DNA of 64,000 bases from an uncultured Muribaculaceae bacterium. Lineage in GTDB: Bacteria > Bacteroidota > Bacteroidia > Bacteroidales > Muribaculaceae. The DNA is taken from contig CALUMI010000001.1 of the NCBI GenBank assembly GCA_944321725.1, forward strand, positions 62,001 to 126,000, given 5' to 3'. A program made the translations under genes and the position numbers. The first letter of the stretch is position 1, and the number at the start of each line of letters is the position of its first letter. The notes under the pieces were generated by a model. That model was not told the DNA's origin. It did no database searches and saw nothing but the letters and a program-made list of their open reading frames with translations. This document shows, in pieces, positions 53,651 to 62,540 of this stretch.

Positions 53651-54579
53651 ATGATGAAGAAAAAAATTTTTTGTTCGTTTTTTGCTGTGGGCACATTATT
53701 GTTTGCGGGCTGCAGCAACGAGAATGGCGAGATGTTGGATGAACAGCCGGAAGTGTTGCCGGATGGGAGAGTTGAGGTGCGGTTCGCCGCAGGTAATACG
53801 GGTGGATAGAGGCGGTTGACGGCACCCGCGCGTCGAGTGAGTGGAGCTCTTCTTTCGACAATAACATCGGTATAATCGCATATACAGAGAATGGCGATAT
53901 ATTTAATGGTTATGCCAATGAGGAATATAGACCGAGATATAGCCAGGGCTATGTGTTTGAGGCTGTAGGCGATGGAATTTATTATTCCGCTGATGCCAAT
54001 GAGAGGATAAAATTCTCGGCCTATTATCCGTATCAGGAGCTTACTGACGGCAATATTTATAAGGTGGATCTCACACAGGGATATAACAATATTGACGAGC
54101 TGCTTTGGGCAGGCATGTCCACTGAGTCGTATAACAAGGATAGCGGCGTGGTGGCTCTTAACATGCTGCGCCAATATTCCACAGTGCGCATAACCCTTGA
54201 GGAGGGCGACGGATACGAGTCGGGTGATGTCAACGGAGCGACAGTAACGATTTCGAACATTACTTTGAAAGCTGATTTCAATGTCAAGACAGGTGAAGTT
54301 GCCGCGACAGAAACGGGTTCGCTAACTTTTGAAGACCGTGGCGTTTCAGCCGGTTGGTTTATTTATGTGTTGCCGACTGCTGCCGACGTAAATCGTATTG
54401 TTACCGTCACGCTTGCATCGGGAGAATCGTTTGATTGGGCGATTGGTGACAAGGCGTTTGAGGCAGGACGTTATTATCAATACAATTTGAGAGTTAACAA
54501 AGTGGGCTCATCGTTCTCGTTCACTGTTGAGGACAGGGTGAATGAAATAATGGCGCCGAATGAGTATATAGATTTGTAG
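53651..54579 (+). pseudogene. Fimbrillin-family lipoprotein, frameshifted
   Basis: The first frame (53651-53809) gives a lipoprotein signal (lipobox LFAGC, Cys21) and 'GRVEVRFAAGNTGG' before a TAG. From 53806 the next frame continues 'IEAVDGTRASSEWSSSFDNNIGI', then 'KFSAYYPYQE', 'RQYSTVRITLEEGD', 'ATVTISNITLKADFNVKTG', and the end 'FEAGRYYQYNLRVNK...MAPNEYIDL'. This is the fimbrillin (FimA/Mfa-like) pattern, including the 'KTG' and 'YQYNLRV' blocks. One base is missing in GGTGG near 53801-53805. The joined protein would be about 309 residues, normal for the family. The fimbrial shaft is therefore not made in this sequence unless the base is restored. Confidence 0.83.
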
Positions 54580-54604
54580 TGTGACTGTTATACCATTGAT
54601 TATG

Positions 54605-54636
54605 GCGGGATTGCGGTTGTTTGGCCGCAATCCCGC
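54605..54636 (+). terminator. Terminator hairpin after the fimbrillin gene
   Basis: The 12-bp perfect stem GCGGGATTGCGG/CCGCAATCCCGC has an 8-nt loop. The tail TTCGTTAATT is only partly T-rich. Confidence 0.75.
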
Positions 54637-54735
54637 TTCGTTAATTGAGGATTTAATGCCGTTAAGGTGGCGGGTTGCGGTCGGCATAATGGATTTTAGT
54701 CCCAAATGAGGTGGCTGTGCGGTTTTGCAGACATT

Positions 54736-54752
54736 CAGCATTCGGAATGCTG
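54736..54752. promoter_or_regulatory. 17-bp palindrome upstream of the DUF2461 gene
   Basis: CAGCATTC-G-GAATGCTG is a perfect palindrome around one central base. It lies about 80 bp before the start codon and may be an operator. Confidence 0.35.
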
Positions 54753-54830
54753 TTGTAAAACATAAAGGAAAATTGTTGTGATAATGGCGGAAATGGCTAA
54801 ATTCGCTATGTTGAAAAATTGCAAACGCTG

Positions 54831-55502
54831 ATGACAGGAATAAGTAGAATGCTGAAATTTCTCGCGGAACTGCGGGATAATAACAACCGTGAATGGTTTG
54901 CGTCCGTTAAGCCGGAATATGAATTGATTAGGAAAGAATGCTATAAGGAGATTGACAAACTGATAAATTTGATTTCCGCTTTCGATGAGCGTCTTGTCGG
55001 TGTGGAAGCCCGCGAGTGTGTCTATCGTATTTATCGCGACATACGGTTTTCCGCCGACAAATCGCCGTATAAGACTTATTTTGGTATCGTGCTTGGCAAG
55101 GGCGGCAGAAAGTGCTGGGATGCGGCCTACTATCTTCACATAGAGCCGGGCGGGTGTGCGCTTTATGGCGGAGTATGGTTTCCCGAACAGCCTGTGTTGA
55201 CTCGTTTGCGCCACGATATAGATGACAATATCGACGAGTTTTTGGAGATATTGGATAATCCGCTGTTGAAAGCCAAATTCGGTGGACTGACAGGCGATTC
55301 GCTGAAGACGATGCCTAAAGGGTTTCCGAAAGATTGTCCGCATGGCGACATCATAAAGATGAAGGAATATTTGCTGATGGAAAGTTTTCCTGACAGCTAT
55401 TTTGACCGTGAGGACTGGCAGGATGGCATAGCCTCTGACGTGAAACTGCTGAAACCGTTTATTGACTTTTTGAATTATACGTTTGAGGAGATGCGCAGTT
55501 AG
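54831..55502 (+). CDS. DUF2461-family protein
   Basis: A 223-residue cytosolic protein of the DUF2461/TIGR02453 family, full length. Conserved blocks are 'FLAELRDNNNREWFASVKPEY', 'VYRIYRDIRFSADKSPYKTYFG', 'AAYYLHIEPGGCALYGGVWFPE' and 'PKGFPKDCPHGDIIKMKEYL'. The function is not known. ATG 54831 is chosen over a TTG 12 bp upstream. It stands alone, with no recognisable terminator before the oxidoreductase operon. Confidence 0.9.
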   Translation: MTGISRMLKFLAELRDNNNREWFASVKPEYELIRKECYKEIDKLINLISAFDERLVGVEARECVYRIYRDIRFSADKSPYKTYFGIVLGKGGRKCWDAAYYLHIEPGGCALYGGVWFPEQPVLTRLRHDIDDNIDEFLEILDNPLLKAKFGGLTGDSLKTMPKGFPKDCPHGDIIKMKEYLLMESFPDSYFDREDWQDGIASDVKLLKPFIDFLNYTFEEMRS

Positions 55503-55649
55503 CCGGATTGTGTGCATAAAACTGTAACTTTATTGCACATGGAAAGCTGATTTGGGCAATAAAATATTACACAAAATCAGGCTTAATGTGCGAAAAATTA
55601 AATAGTTATAAAAAGATTACCGGCAGGTTACGATTTTAGGTTTTTATGG

Positions 55650-55657
55650 TAATTTTG
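55650..55657 (+). promoter_or_regulatory. Candidate -7 element of the 2-oxoacid oxidoreductase operon
   Basis: TAATTTTG, 27 bp before the start codon of the first gene. No TTTG occurs at the expected distance upstream, so the call is partial. Confidence 0.45.
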
Positions 55658-55684
55658 CAATATAATAATTAAACACAAAGAGAT

Positions 55685-55915
55685 ATGGCAAAAATAAGAG
55701 GTGCCGTTGTGGTTAACGAGGAAAGATGTAAAGGCTGCAGCCTGTGTGTTGTGGCTTGTCCTACGCATACTCTCGCCCTTCAGCCGAAGGAGGTGAACGA
55801 CAGAGGGTATCATTACGCTTATATGGCGGACGCTCCGTCGTGTATCGGATGCGCAAGCTGTGCGCTTGTGTGTCCCGACGCTTGTATAGAGGTTTATAAA
55901 GTGCGTGTGGATTAA
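55685..55915 (+). CDS. 2-oxoacid:ferredoxin oxidoreductase, delta (ferredoxin) subunit
   Basis: A 76-residue two-cluster ferredoxin with Cys15, 18, 21, 25 and Cys53, 56, 59, 63, each in CxxCxxCxxxCP form. It passes electrons from the TPP-bound intermediate to free ferredoxin within a multi-subunit oxidoreductase. It is the first gene of a four-gene operon (delta, alpha, beta, gamma). The exact substrate, 2-oxoglutarate or branched 2-oxoacid, cannot be told from this subunit. Confidence 0.93.
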   Translation: MAKIRGAVVVNEERCKGCSLCVVACPTHTLALQPKEVNDRGYHYAYMADAPSCIGCASCALVCPDACIEVYKVRVD

Positions 55916-55945
55916 AGTGGTTGGAACATTAAAAAGCGATTTTCT

Positions 55946-57031
55946 ATGGAAGAAGAAATAAAATTGATGAAAGGTAACGAGGCGTTGGCCATGGCTATGA
56001 TACGCTATGGAGCCGACGGCTATTTCGGATACCCCATCACGCCGCAGTCGGAGGTGCTGGAAACTCTGATGGCGCAAAAGCCGTGGGAAACCACCGGAAT
56101 GGTTGTGCTTCAGGCCGAGAGTGAGGTTGCGTCCATAAACATGGTATACGGTGGAGCAGCTTCCGGAAAAGTGGTGTGCACGTCATCGTCGAGCCCGGGC
56201 ATAAGCCTGATGCAGGAAGGCATTTCCTACATGGCGGCAAGCGAATTGCCGGCGTTGATTATCAACGTGATGCGCGGAGGTCCCGGACTTGGAACGATAC
56301 AACCTTCGCAAGCCGATTATTTTCAGGCGACAAAAGGAGGCGGACACGGTGATTATCATCTTATCACATTGGCTCCTTCGTCGGTGCAGGAAATGTGCGA
56401 CTTCGTAGGCTTGGGATGGGATTTGGCTTTTAAATATCTTACACCGGCCATCATATTGGCTGATGGTGTGGTAGGCCAAATGATGGAAAAAGTGGTGCTG
56501 CCGCCGCAGCGCAAGCGGCTGACCGACGAGGAAGTGCGTCAACGCTGTCCGTGGGCGGCAAACGGGCGTAAGGGTATGCGCAAGAAAAACGTGATTACAT
56601 CGTTGGAGCTTGACCCTTCGTTAATGGAAGTCAACAATGAGCGTTTCCAGCGCACGTATAAGAAGATAGAGGAGAACGAGGTGCGTTTTGAGAGTATAGG
56701 CACGGAGGATTGCGACTATCTGATAGTGGCTTTCGGCTCGTTGGCGCGAATCAGCCAAAAAGCTGTGGAAATGGCTCGTAAACGCGGATTGAAAATAGGC
56801 ATTCTCCGCCCGATAACCCTTTGGCCATTCCCGAAAGCGGAAGTGGCCCGTTTGTCGGAGCGTGTGAAAGGCATTTTGGTGCCGGAGTTGAACGCCGGGC
56901 AGATGATAGAGGATGTGCGTCTTGCCGCAGGCAGTGGCGTGCGTGTGGAGCATTTCGGGCGATTGGGCGGCATAGTGCCCTCTCCCGATGAGATATTGGA
57001 TGCGTTCGAGAAATTGTTTCTTGGCAAATAG
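55946..57031 (+). CDS. vorB: 2-oxoacid:ferredoxin oxidoreductase, alpha subunit (VorB/KorA-like)
   Basis: A 361-residue alpha subunit. The N-terminal pyrimidine-binding domain has 'LMKGNEALAMAMIRYGADGYFGYPITPQSEV' in segments and 'SVASS'-type phosphate contacts 'CTSSSSPGISLMQEGISYMA'; the C-terminal domain has 'DYLIVAFGSLARISQKAVE' and 'KIGILRPITLWPFP'. It converts a 2-oxoacid plus CoA to acyl-CoA, CO2 and reduced ferredoxin together with the beta subunit. Similar Bacteroidota proteins are called VorB (3-methyl-2-oxobutanoate), but the substrate here is not proven. Gaps of 30 and 27 bp separate it from its neighbours. Confidence 0.92.
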   Translation: MEEEIKLMKGNEALAMAMIRYGADGYFGYPITPQSEVLETLMAQKPWETTGMVVLQAESEVASINMVYGGAASGKVVCTSSSSPGISLMQEGISYMAASELPALIINVMRGGPGLGTIQPSQADYFQATKGGGHGDYHLITLAPSSVQEMCDFVGLGWDLAFKYLTPAIILADGVVGQMMEKVVLPPQRKRLTDEEVRQRCPWAANGRKGMRKKNVITSLELDPSLMEVNNERFQRTYKKIEENEVRFESIGTEDCDYLIVAFGSLARISQKAVEMARKRGLKIGILRPITLWPFPKAEVARLSERVKGILVPELNAGQMIEDVRLAAGSGVRVEHFGRLGGIVPSPDEILDAFEKLFLGK

Positions 57032-57058
57032 GTATTAATAAAGAAAAACTTTTCCATT

Positions 57059-57820
57059 ATGGATGTCAATGATATAATTAAGCCGGAAAATAAAGTTTAT
57101 GGAAAGCCGGTGTTGATGAACGACAACAATATGCACTATTGTCCCGGTTGCAGCCATGGCGTCGTGCATAAACTTGTCGCCGAGCTGTTGGATGAAATGG
57201 GCGTGGCGGAAAAGGCTGTCGGGATTGCCCCGGTCGGCTGTGCCGTGTTTGCCTATAATTATTTGGACATAGACTGGGTGGAAGCCGCTCACGGGCGCGC
57301 TCCGGCTTTGGCTACAGCAATCAGCCGCCTGTATCCGGAGAATTTGGTGTTTACGTATCAGGGCGATGGCGACTTGGCCGCTATTGGCACTTGCGAAACC
57401 ATCCATGCCGCCAACCGTGGCGAGAATATCACGATAATATTTATCAACAACGCCATTTACGGCATGACAGGCGGACAGATGGCGCCTACTACCCTTATAG
57501 GCATGAAGACCGCCACGACACCTTACGGTCGCCGTGTGGATTTGAACGGCTATCCGCTTGCCATTACCGACTTGTTGGCTCGTCTTGACGGCACGTGCTA
57601 TGTGACACGCCAAAGCGTGCATACTCCAGCCGCCGTCCGCAAGGCTAAAGCGGCGATAAAGAAAGCTTTCCAAAACAGTCTTGACAAAAAAGGGACTTCG
57701 ATTGTTGAGATTGTCAGCACTTGCAACTCAGGGTGGAAGATGAGTCCGGCAGCCGCGAACGATTGGATGGCTGAGCACATGTTTGAGAAGTATCCGTTGG
57801 GTGATTTGAAAAATGTATAA
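57059..57820 (+). CDS. 2-oxoacid:ferredoxin oxidoreductase, beta (TPP-binding) subunit
   Basis: A 253-residue TPP-binding subunit. The CPGCSHG block near residues 25-31 and the GDGDLAAIG...NN motif (about 102-131, the Mg-TPP site) are complete, followed by 'YGMTGGQMAPTTLIGMKT'. It carries the thiamine diphosphate that attacks the 2-oxoacid. It sits between the alpha and gamma genes; the gamma gene starts 3 bp after its stop codon. Confidence 0.94.
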   Translation: MDVNDIIKPENKVYGKPVLMNDNNMHYCPGCSHGVVHKLVAELLDEMGVAEKAVGIAPVGCAVFAYNYLDIDWVEAAHGRAPALATAISRLYPENLVFTYQGDGDLAAIGTCETIHAANRGENITIIFINNAIYGMTGGQMAPTTLIGMKTATTPYGRRVDLNGYPLAITDLLARLDGTCYVTRQSVHTPAAVRKAKAAIKKAFQNSLDKKGTSIVEIVSTCNSGWKMSPAAANDWMAEHMFEKYPLGDLKNV

Positions 57821-57823
57821 GCT

Positions 57824-58363
57824 ATGAAAGTAGAGATAGTTATAGCCGGTTTCGGCGGACAAGGTGTGCTGTCGATGGGTAAGATTTTGGCATATTCCGG
57901 GCTGATGGAGGACAAGGAAGTGACGTGGATGCCTGCTTATGGCCCGGAGCAACGTGGAGGTACAGCGAATGTCACTGTAATATTGAGTGACGAGAAAATC
58001 AGTTCTCCGATTCTCAATTCTTATGACATCGCTATTGTGCTCAATCAGCAAAGTCTTGATAAATTTGAGAGCAAGGTTAAGCCGGGCGGCGTGCTGATTT
58101 ATGACAACTATGGTATTCATCATGCTCCCTCCCGCAAGGACATTTCTGTTTACAATGTCAACGCGATGGAGGCCACTTTTGATTTGAAGAACGACAAGGC
58201 TTATAATATGGTAGTGCTTGGCGCGTTGTTGAAAGTATGCCCTGTGGTCAGCCTTGAGAGTGTGTTGAAAGGTTTGAAGAAATCGTTGCCGGAACGTCAC
58301 CATCATTTGATCCCTCTCAATGAGGAGGCAATAAAGAAAGGCATGTCGCTAATCGACAAATAA
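57824..58363 (+). CDS. 2-oxoacid:ferredoxin oxidoreductase, gamma subunit
   Basis: A 179-residue gamma subunit with the glycine-rich start 'IVIAGFGGQGVLSMGKILA' and 'VTWMPAYGPEQRGGTANVTV', the family hallmark, and the CoA-domain block 'NAYNMVVLGALLKVCPVVS'-like 'KAYNMVVLGALLK'. It completes the alpha-beta-gamma-delta complex. It is the last gene of the operon and is followed by a strong bidirectional terminator. Confidence 0.94.
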   Translation: MKVEIVIAGFGGQGVLSMGKILAYSGLMEDKEVTWMPAYGPEQRGGTANVTVILSDEKISSPILNSYDIAIVLNQQSLDKFESKVKPGGVLIYDNYGIHHAPSRKDISVYNVNAMEATFDLKNDKAYNMVVLGALLKVCPVVSLESVLKGLKKSLPERHHHLIPLNEEAIKKGMSLIDK

Positions 58364-58444
58364 TACAGTCGCTCGCACGCTTTGCGTGACCGGAACCTGA
58401 GCCGCTTGCGCGGCAGGCTCCCATGAAAAGGGCGGCAGAAAAAG

Positions 58445-58490
58445 AGATGCGGAATATTGCTCTTGTAGCAGTATTCCGCATCTCTTTTTT
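58445..58490. terminator. Bidirectional intrinsic terminator
   Basis: The 13-bp perfect stem GAGATGCGGAATA/TATTCCGCATCTC (58445-58457, 58472-58484) has six T on its right and five A on its left. It can therefore end both the oxidoreductase operon and the convergent DUF4923 gene. Confidence 0.93.
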
Positions 58491-58508
58491 ATGCGATACG
58501 CATGAGGA

Positions 58509-59147
58509 TTATTTTTTCATGCGCAGCCCGATACATATTTGGTCGTAGCTTTCAAGAAGGTTGGCAACGGTGGTGATTGTGGCTTTGTCTGAAAGGCTTG
58601 CCACTTTTTCTACAAGGTTGACCAATTTTGTGGCGTCGGCGGCAATGGCAAGATCTGACATAGATTTTTGGAAATATACGGTGATGGATTTGTCAGAGCC
58701 GAGTTTCTCAAGCAATTTCGATGCTCCGAGCTGCATCCCGAATGAGCCGTCGCCGTTGTCGGCCACGGTGCCTTTAATCTCTTTTCCTTTGACGGAAAGG
58801 GTGAAATTGCCGTTGTTGTCGAAAGTGATTTTCGTGTTGTCCACTCCCAACTTGCTGTATAGCGGAGCCAATTTTTCCTCTACTATCGATGATGCCGCCG
58901 CTCCTCCGGCTTTTTCCAATAAGTCGTCGGAGCGGAATATAACGGCCGGGCCTGAGGTTGTCCATGAGCCTTGCAGGTCGGAGAGTTTTACGTCGGAAGA
59001 GCTTAAAGCGTTGTTTACGATACCGCCTATGTTGCTGTCTTTCAGTTTGCCGAGCAAGTCTGTCAGTGAGCCGTCGGCTTTTGCCGCCGGAGCCGCATAC
59101 GCGATTGCGATGGCCGCAATCGTCAGAATTTTAGAATAATTTTTCAT
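58509..59147 (-). CDS. DUF4923-family exported protein
   Basis: A 212-residue protein with a cleavable signal peptide (about 1-24, ending AAKA). The family pattern includes 'LTDLLGKLKDSNIGGIVNNAL', 'LQGSWTTSGPAVIFRSDDLLEKAGG', 'KLAPLYSKLGVDNTKITFDNNG' and the end 'LLESYDQICIGLRMKK'. DUF4923 is a lipocalin-like family of unknown function found in Bacteroidales. Met at 59147 is chosen; 59153 is equally possible. The gene is monocistronic and ends at the bidirectional terminator. Confidence 0.88.
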   Translation of the reverse strand: MKNYSKILTIAAIAIAYAAPAAKADGSLTDLLGKLKDSNIGGIVNNALSSSDVKLSDLQGSWTTSGPAVIFRSDDLLEKAGGAAASSIVEEKLAPLYSKLGVDNTKITFDNNGNFTLSVKGKEIKGTVADNGDGSFGMQLGASKLLEKLGSDKSITVYFQKSMSDLAIAADATKLVNLVEKVASLSDKATITTVANLLESYDQICIGLRMKK

Positions 59148-59229
59148 TGTCATTTGATTTATTGATGTAAAAATACACAATAATCGTGCCGCAAACAATC
59201 TGATATTGCCTGAATTTATGTTTTTTGTT

Positions 59230-59237
59230 TACTTTTG
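59230..59237 (+). promoter_or_regulatory. Candidate -7 element of the M20 peptidase gene
   Basis: TACTTTTG matches TAnnTTTG, 20 bp before the start codon. The -33 candidate (TATTG near 59204) is weak. Confidence 0.4.
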
Positions 59238-59257
59238 TCTTTATATAATCTTAAAAC

Positions 59258-60322
59258 ATGGACGAATTGTACTATAATGCGATAGATTTGTTGAAATCAT
59301 TGATTTCAGTGCCATCCATAAGCCGTGAAGAAAAAGAGGCGGCGGATATTTTATCCGGTTTTCTTGAAGGCAGCGGCTGCAAGGTGGGGCGCAAGGGCAA
59401 CAATGTGTGGTGTGTTTCGGAAGACTATTCTGAGGAAAAACCTACATTGCTGCTTAATTCGCATATCGATACGGTGAGGCCTGTGGCCGGGTGGACTCGC
59501 GATCCTTTCATGGCGACGGAGGATGATGAGGGACGAATTTTCGGGCTTGGCAGCAATGACGCGGGAGCGTCTTTGGTGAGTCTTGCCGCAGCATACCTTA
59601 TTTTATCGTCAAAATCGCAGCCATACAACTTGATATTTCTTGCCTCGTGCGAGGAGGAGGTGAGCGGCAAGGGCGGCATAGAGTCTGTGTTGCCATTGCT
59701 TCCCACGGTTGACTTTGCCGTTGTTGGAGAGCCTACGGATATGCGTCCGGCAGTTGCCGAGAAAGGGCTGATGGTGCTCGACGGGAAAGTTGCCGGTGTA
59801 TCCGGGCATGCTGCCCGCGAAGAGGGAGTAAATGCCATTTACAAGGCGGTGGATGTGATTGCTGCTTTGCGCGGATTGCGTTTGCAGCCGGTCTCGGAAT
59901 TTCTCGGCCCTGTGAAAATCAGTGTGACGCAGATAGAAGCCGGCAGACAGCATAATGTTGTGCCTGATTTATGCAGAATGGTTGTAGATGTGCGGACTAC
60001 GGATGTCTACACCAATGAGCAGACTTTGCGGCTGATACGTGAGGCTGTGCCTGATTGCGACCTTGAGCCGCGCAGTTTGCGCCTGCGTCCGTCGTCGGTT
60101 TCTGTAAATCATCCTGTGGTGCGGCGTTTGGTATTTGCCGGTAAAGAGCCTTTCGGCTCTCCCACGTTGAGCGATCAGGCGTTGATGCCTTTTCCGTCGG
60201 TGAAGTTCGGTCCCGGTGATTCGGCCCGCTCTCATACGGCTGACGAATATGTGTATGCCGATGAAATACGCGAGGCCATACAGTTGTATGTGACTGTTCT
60301 TGATGGTGTCACGTTAAAATGA
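59258..60322 (+). CDS. M20-family deacylase (ArgE-like)
   Basis: A 354-residue M20 metallohydrolase. The two-zinc site is visible as NSHIDT (His69, Asp71), GSNDAG (Asp101), SCEEEVSG (Glu132-Glu133) and GEPTD (Asp near 158), with a C-terminal His in the 'SHTADEYV' block. Family members remove acyl groups from amino acids. In Bacteroidota such enzymes act on N-acyl-ornithine or N-acyl-citrulline in arginine synthesis, which would pair with argB at 47316. That assignment is inferred, and a peptidase role is possible. The gene converges on typA. Confidence 0.88.
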   Translation: MDELYYNAIDLLKSLISVPSISREEKEAADILSGFLEGSGCKVGRKGNNVWCVSEDYSEEKPTLLLNSHIDTVRPVAGWTRDPFMATEDDEGRIFGLGSNDAGASLVSLAAAYLILSSKSQPYNLIFLASCEEEVSGKGGIESVLPLLPTVDFAVVGEPTDMRPAVAEKGLMVLDGKVAGVSGHAAREEGVNAIYKAVDVIAALRGLRLQPVSEFLGPVKISVTQIEAGRQHNVVPDLCRMVVDVRTTDVYTNEQTLRLIREAVPDCDLEPRSLRLRPSSVSVNHPVVRRLVFAGKEPFGSPTLSDQALMPFPSVKFGPGDSARSHTADEYVYADEIREAIQLYVTVLDGVTLK

Positions 60323-60325
60323 ATA

Positions 60326-60367
60326 ATAAAAAAACGAGGGTGCTTGTTTTTGGATAGCACCCTCGTT
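60326..60367 (-). terminator. Intrinsic terminator of typA
   Basis: The 12-bp perfect stem AACGAGGGTGCT/AGCACCCTCGTT is followed on the minus strand by a T tract (60332-60326). Confidence 0.9.
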
Positions 60368-60389
60368 AAATCGCAAAAGCTGTGATTGG

Positions 60390-62189
60390 TTAGTTTTTGT
60401 TGGCGCGTTTGCGCTCAGTTTCGTCGAGTATGATTTTGCGGATGCGCAGATGATTTGGAGTCACTTCCACATACTCATCATTCTTGATGTATTCCAAAGC
60501 CTCTTCAAGGCTGAACACCACAGGCGGTATTATCCTTGCCTTGTCGTCGGCTCCGGAAGCGCGCATGTTGGTGAGCTTTTTGGATTTTGTCACATTCACC
60601 ACAATGTCGTTGTCTTTTGCGTTCTCGCCGACTACCTGTCCGGCATAAACTTCTTCTTGCGGGAAGATGAAGAAACGTCCGCGGTCTTGCAGTTTGTCGA
60701 TTGCGTAAGCGTATGCAGTGCCTGACTCCATCGCTATGAGCGAGCCGTTTGTGCGTCGCTCTATGTCGCCTTTCCACGGCTCGTATTGCAGGAATTGATG
60801 AGCCATGATTGCTTCGCCGGCCGATACGGTGAGCACGTTTGTGCGCAGTCCGATGATGCCTCTCGACGGTATGTGGAACTCCATCTGTATGCGGTCGTTT
60901 TGTGTCACCATTGAGGTGAGCTCGCCGCGCCGGCGTGTGACCATGTCGATTATTTTGCTCGAGTACTCTTCCGGCACGTTTACCGTCATCAGCTCGATTG
61001 GCTCGCATTTTTGCCCGTCGATTTCTTTTATGATGACTTGTGGCTGACCCACTTGCAGCTCGTAGCCTTCGCGGCGCATGGTCTCAATTAGAACGGAAAG
61101 GTGCAGCACACCGCGCCCGTAGACTGTCCATACATCCTCGTGCGGCTCTTTTTTCACACGTAAGGCGAGATTTCTGTCGAGCTCGCGCTCCAACCGCTCT
61201 CCGATATGCCGGGATGTCACATATTTGCCGTCTTTTCCGAAAAAAGGCGAGTCGTTGATGGTGAATGTCATCGACATGGTCGGCTCGTCGATTGCTATGC
61301 GCGGCAGGGCTTCCGGATTTTCCGGGTCGGTGACGGTGTCGCCTATCTCGAATCCCTCAATGCCGATGAGCGCGCAAATGTCGCCTGATTGCACGCTTTT
61401 CACGCGTTTCCGTCCCATGCCTTCGAAGGTGTGCAGCTCTTTTATGCGCTGTCTTGACACGGTGCCGTCTTTTTTGCATAGCCCTATGTCCATTCCTTCG
61501 CGGATTTCGCCCCTGTGTACGCGTCCGATGGCTATCCGCCCCACGTATGATGAATAGTCGAGCGAGGTTATCAGCATTTGCGGAGTGCCTTCCAATGTTT
61601 TCGGAGCGGGGATGTATTTTATTATTGCGTTGAGCAGCGGGATGATGTTGTCGGTGGGTTTTGTCCAGTCCTCACTCATCCAACCTTGCTTGGCGGAGCC
61701 GTAAATAGTGGGAAAATCAAGCTGTTCCTCAGTGGCATTGAGGTTGAACATCAGGTCGAAGACCATTTCATTCACCTCTTCCGGGCGACAGTTTGGCTTG
61801 TCGACTTTGTTGATTACAACAATAGGTTTCAGTCCTATCTGTATCGCTTTCTGCAATACGAATCTTGTTTGTGGCATAGGACCCTCAAAAGCGTCGACAA
61901 GCAGCAGGCATCCGTCGGCCATGTTCAGCACACGTTCCACCTCGCCTCCGAAATCCGAGTGTCCCGGAGTGTCGATTATATTGATTTTATATCCGTTGTA
62001 ATTGATTGAAACGTTTTTTGAAAGGATTGTTATGCCGCGTTCTCTCTCAAGGTCGTTGTTGTCGAGCATTAGCTCGCCTGTGGCCTGATTGTCGCGGAAT
62101 AAATGCCCCGCGAGCAGCATTTTGTCGACTAACGTGGTTTTCCCATGGTCGACATGGGCAATGATTGCAATATTTCTAATGTTTTGCAT
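60390..62189 (-). CDS. typA: Translational GTPase TypA/BipA
   Basis: A 599-residue GTPase related to EF-G and LepA that acts on the ribosome under stress and in ribosome assembly. G1 AHVDHGKT is at residues 11-18, G3 DTPGHSDF and G4 NKVDKPN follow. Domains II, III and V are present, with the family-specific C-terminal region ('SGTAYAYAIDKLQDRGRFFI', 'KKLTNMRASGADDKA'). Met at 62189 gives the usual MQNIRNIAIIAHVDHGK start; the frame extends upstream but would add 20 residues with no counterpart. It has its own terminator. Confidence 0.97.
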   Translation of the reverse strand: MQNIRNIAIIAHVDHGKTTLVDKMLLAGHLFRDNQATGELMLDNNDLERERGITILSKNVSINYNGYKINIIDTPGHSDFGGEVERVLNMADGCLLLVDAFEGPMPQTRFVLQKAIQIGLKPIVVINKVDKPNCRPEEVNEMVFDLMFNLNATEEQLDFPTIYGSAKQGWMSEDWTKPTDNIIPLLNAIIKYIPAPKTLEGTPQMLITSLDYSSYVGRIAIGRVHRGEIREGMDIGLCKKDGTVSRQRIKELHTFEGMGRKRVKSVQSGDICALIGIEGFEIGDTVTDPENPEALPRIAIDEPTMSMTFTINDSPFFGKDGKYVTSRHIGERLERELDRNLALRVKKEPHEDVWTVYGRGVLHLSVLIETMRREGYELQVGQPQVIIKEIDGQKCEPIELMTVNVPEEYSSKIIDMVTRRRGELTSMVTQNDRIQMEFHIPSRGIIGLRTNVLTVSAGEAIMAHQFLQYEPWKGDIERRTNGSLIAMESGTAYAYAIDKLQDRGRFFIFPQEEVYAGQVVGENAKDNDIVVNVTKSKKLTNMRASGADDKARIIPPVVFSLEEALEYIKNDEYVEVTPNHLRIRKIILDETERKRANKN

Positions 62190-62369
62190 ATAAAGATTAT
62201 ACCTATTTTCGGCTGCAAAATTACGATTTTTTTGCAAATAAACTTGCACATGATATAAAAAAGGAGTTACTTTGCCAACGATAAATATTAGACAATGATT
62301 TTGCCGCCCTTATAATGACTGTTAAAATATGCAAAGTGGGGGGGGGTAGAAGTAAAAATTAATTTTCTT

Positions 62370-62540
62370 ATGAAGAATAGAAACATAGTATTAATTCTTG
62401 TGGGGATTATAGTTGTTACCTGCGGGGTTGGTTTGCTCAGTCTAAATTACTGCAATAGCAAGAAAGTGTTGGACGACAGTAACGCGCATCATAGCCAGGT
62501 GGTTGTGATGGAGGATTCTTTGAGCCATAAACTTAATTAG
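62370..62540 (+). CDS. 56-residue single-helix membrane protein
   Basis: A 57-codon frame. The product begins MKNRNIVLI and has one hydrophobic helix (about 6-26, VLILVGIIVVTCGVGLLSLNY) that ends near Cys28, then a hydrophilic tail (SKKVLDDSNAHHSQVVVMED). No strong ribosome-binding site is seen; A-rich sequence precedes the ATG. A run of eight G lies about 24 bp upstream. A terminator-like hairpin is 164 bp downstream. No family is known to me. Confidence 0.45.
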   Translation: MKNRNIVLILVGIIVVTCGVGLLSLNYCNSKKVLDDSNAHHSQVVVMEDSLSHKLN

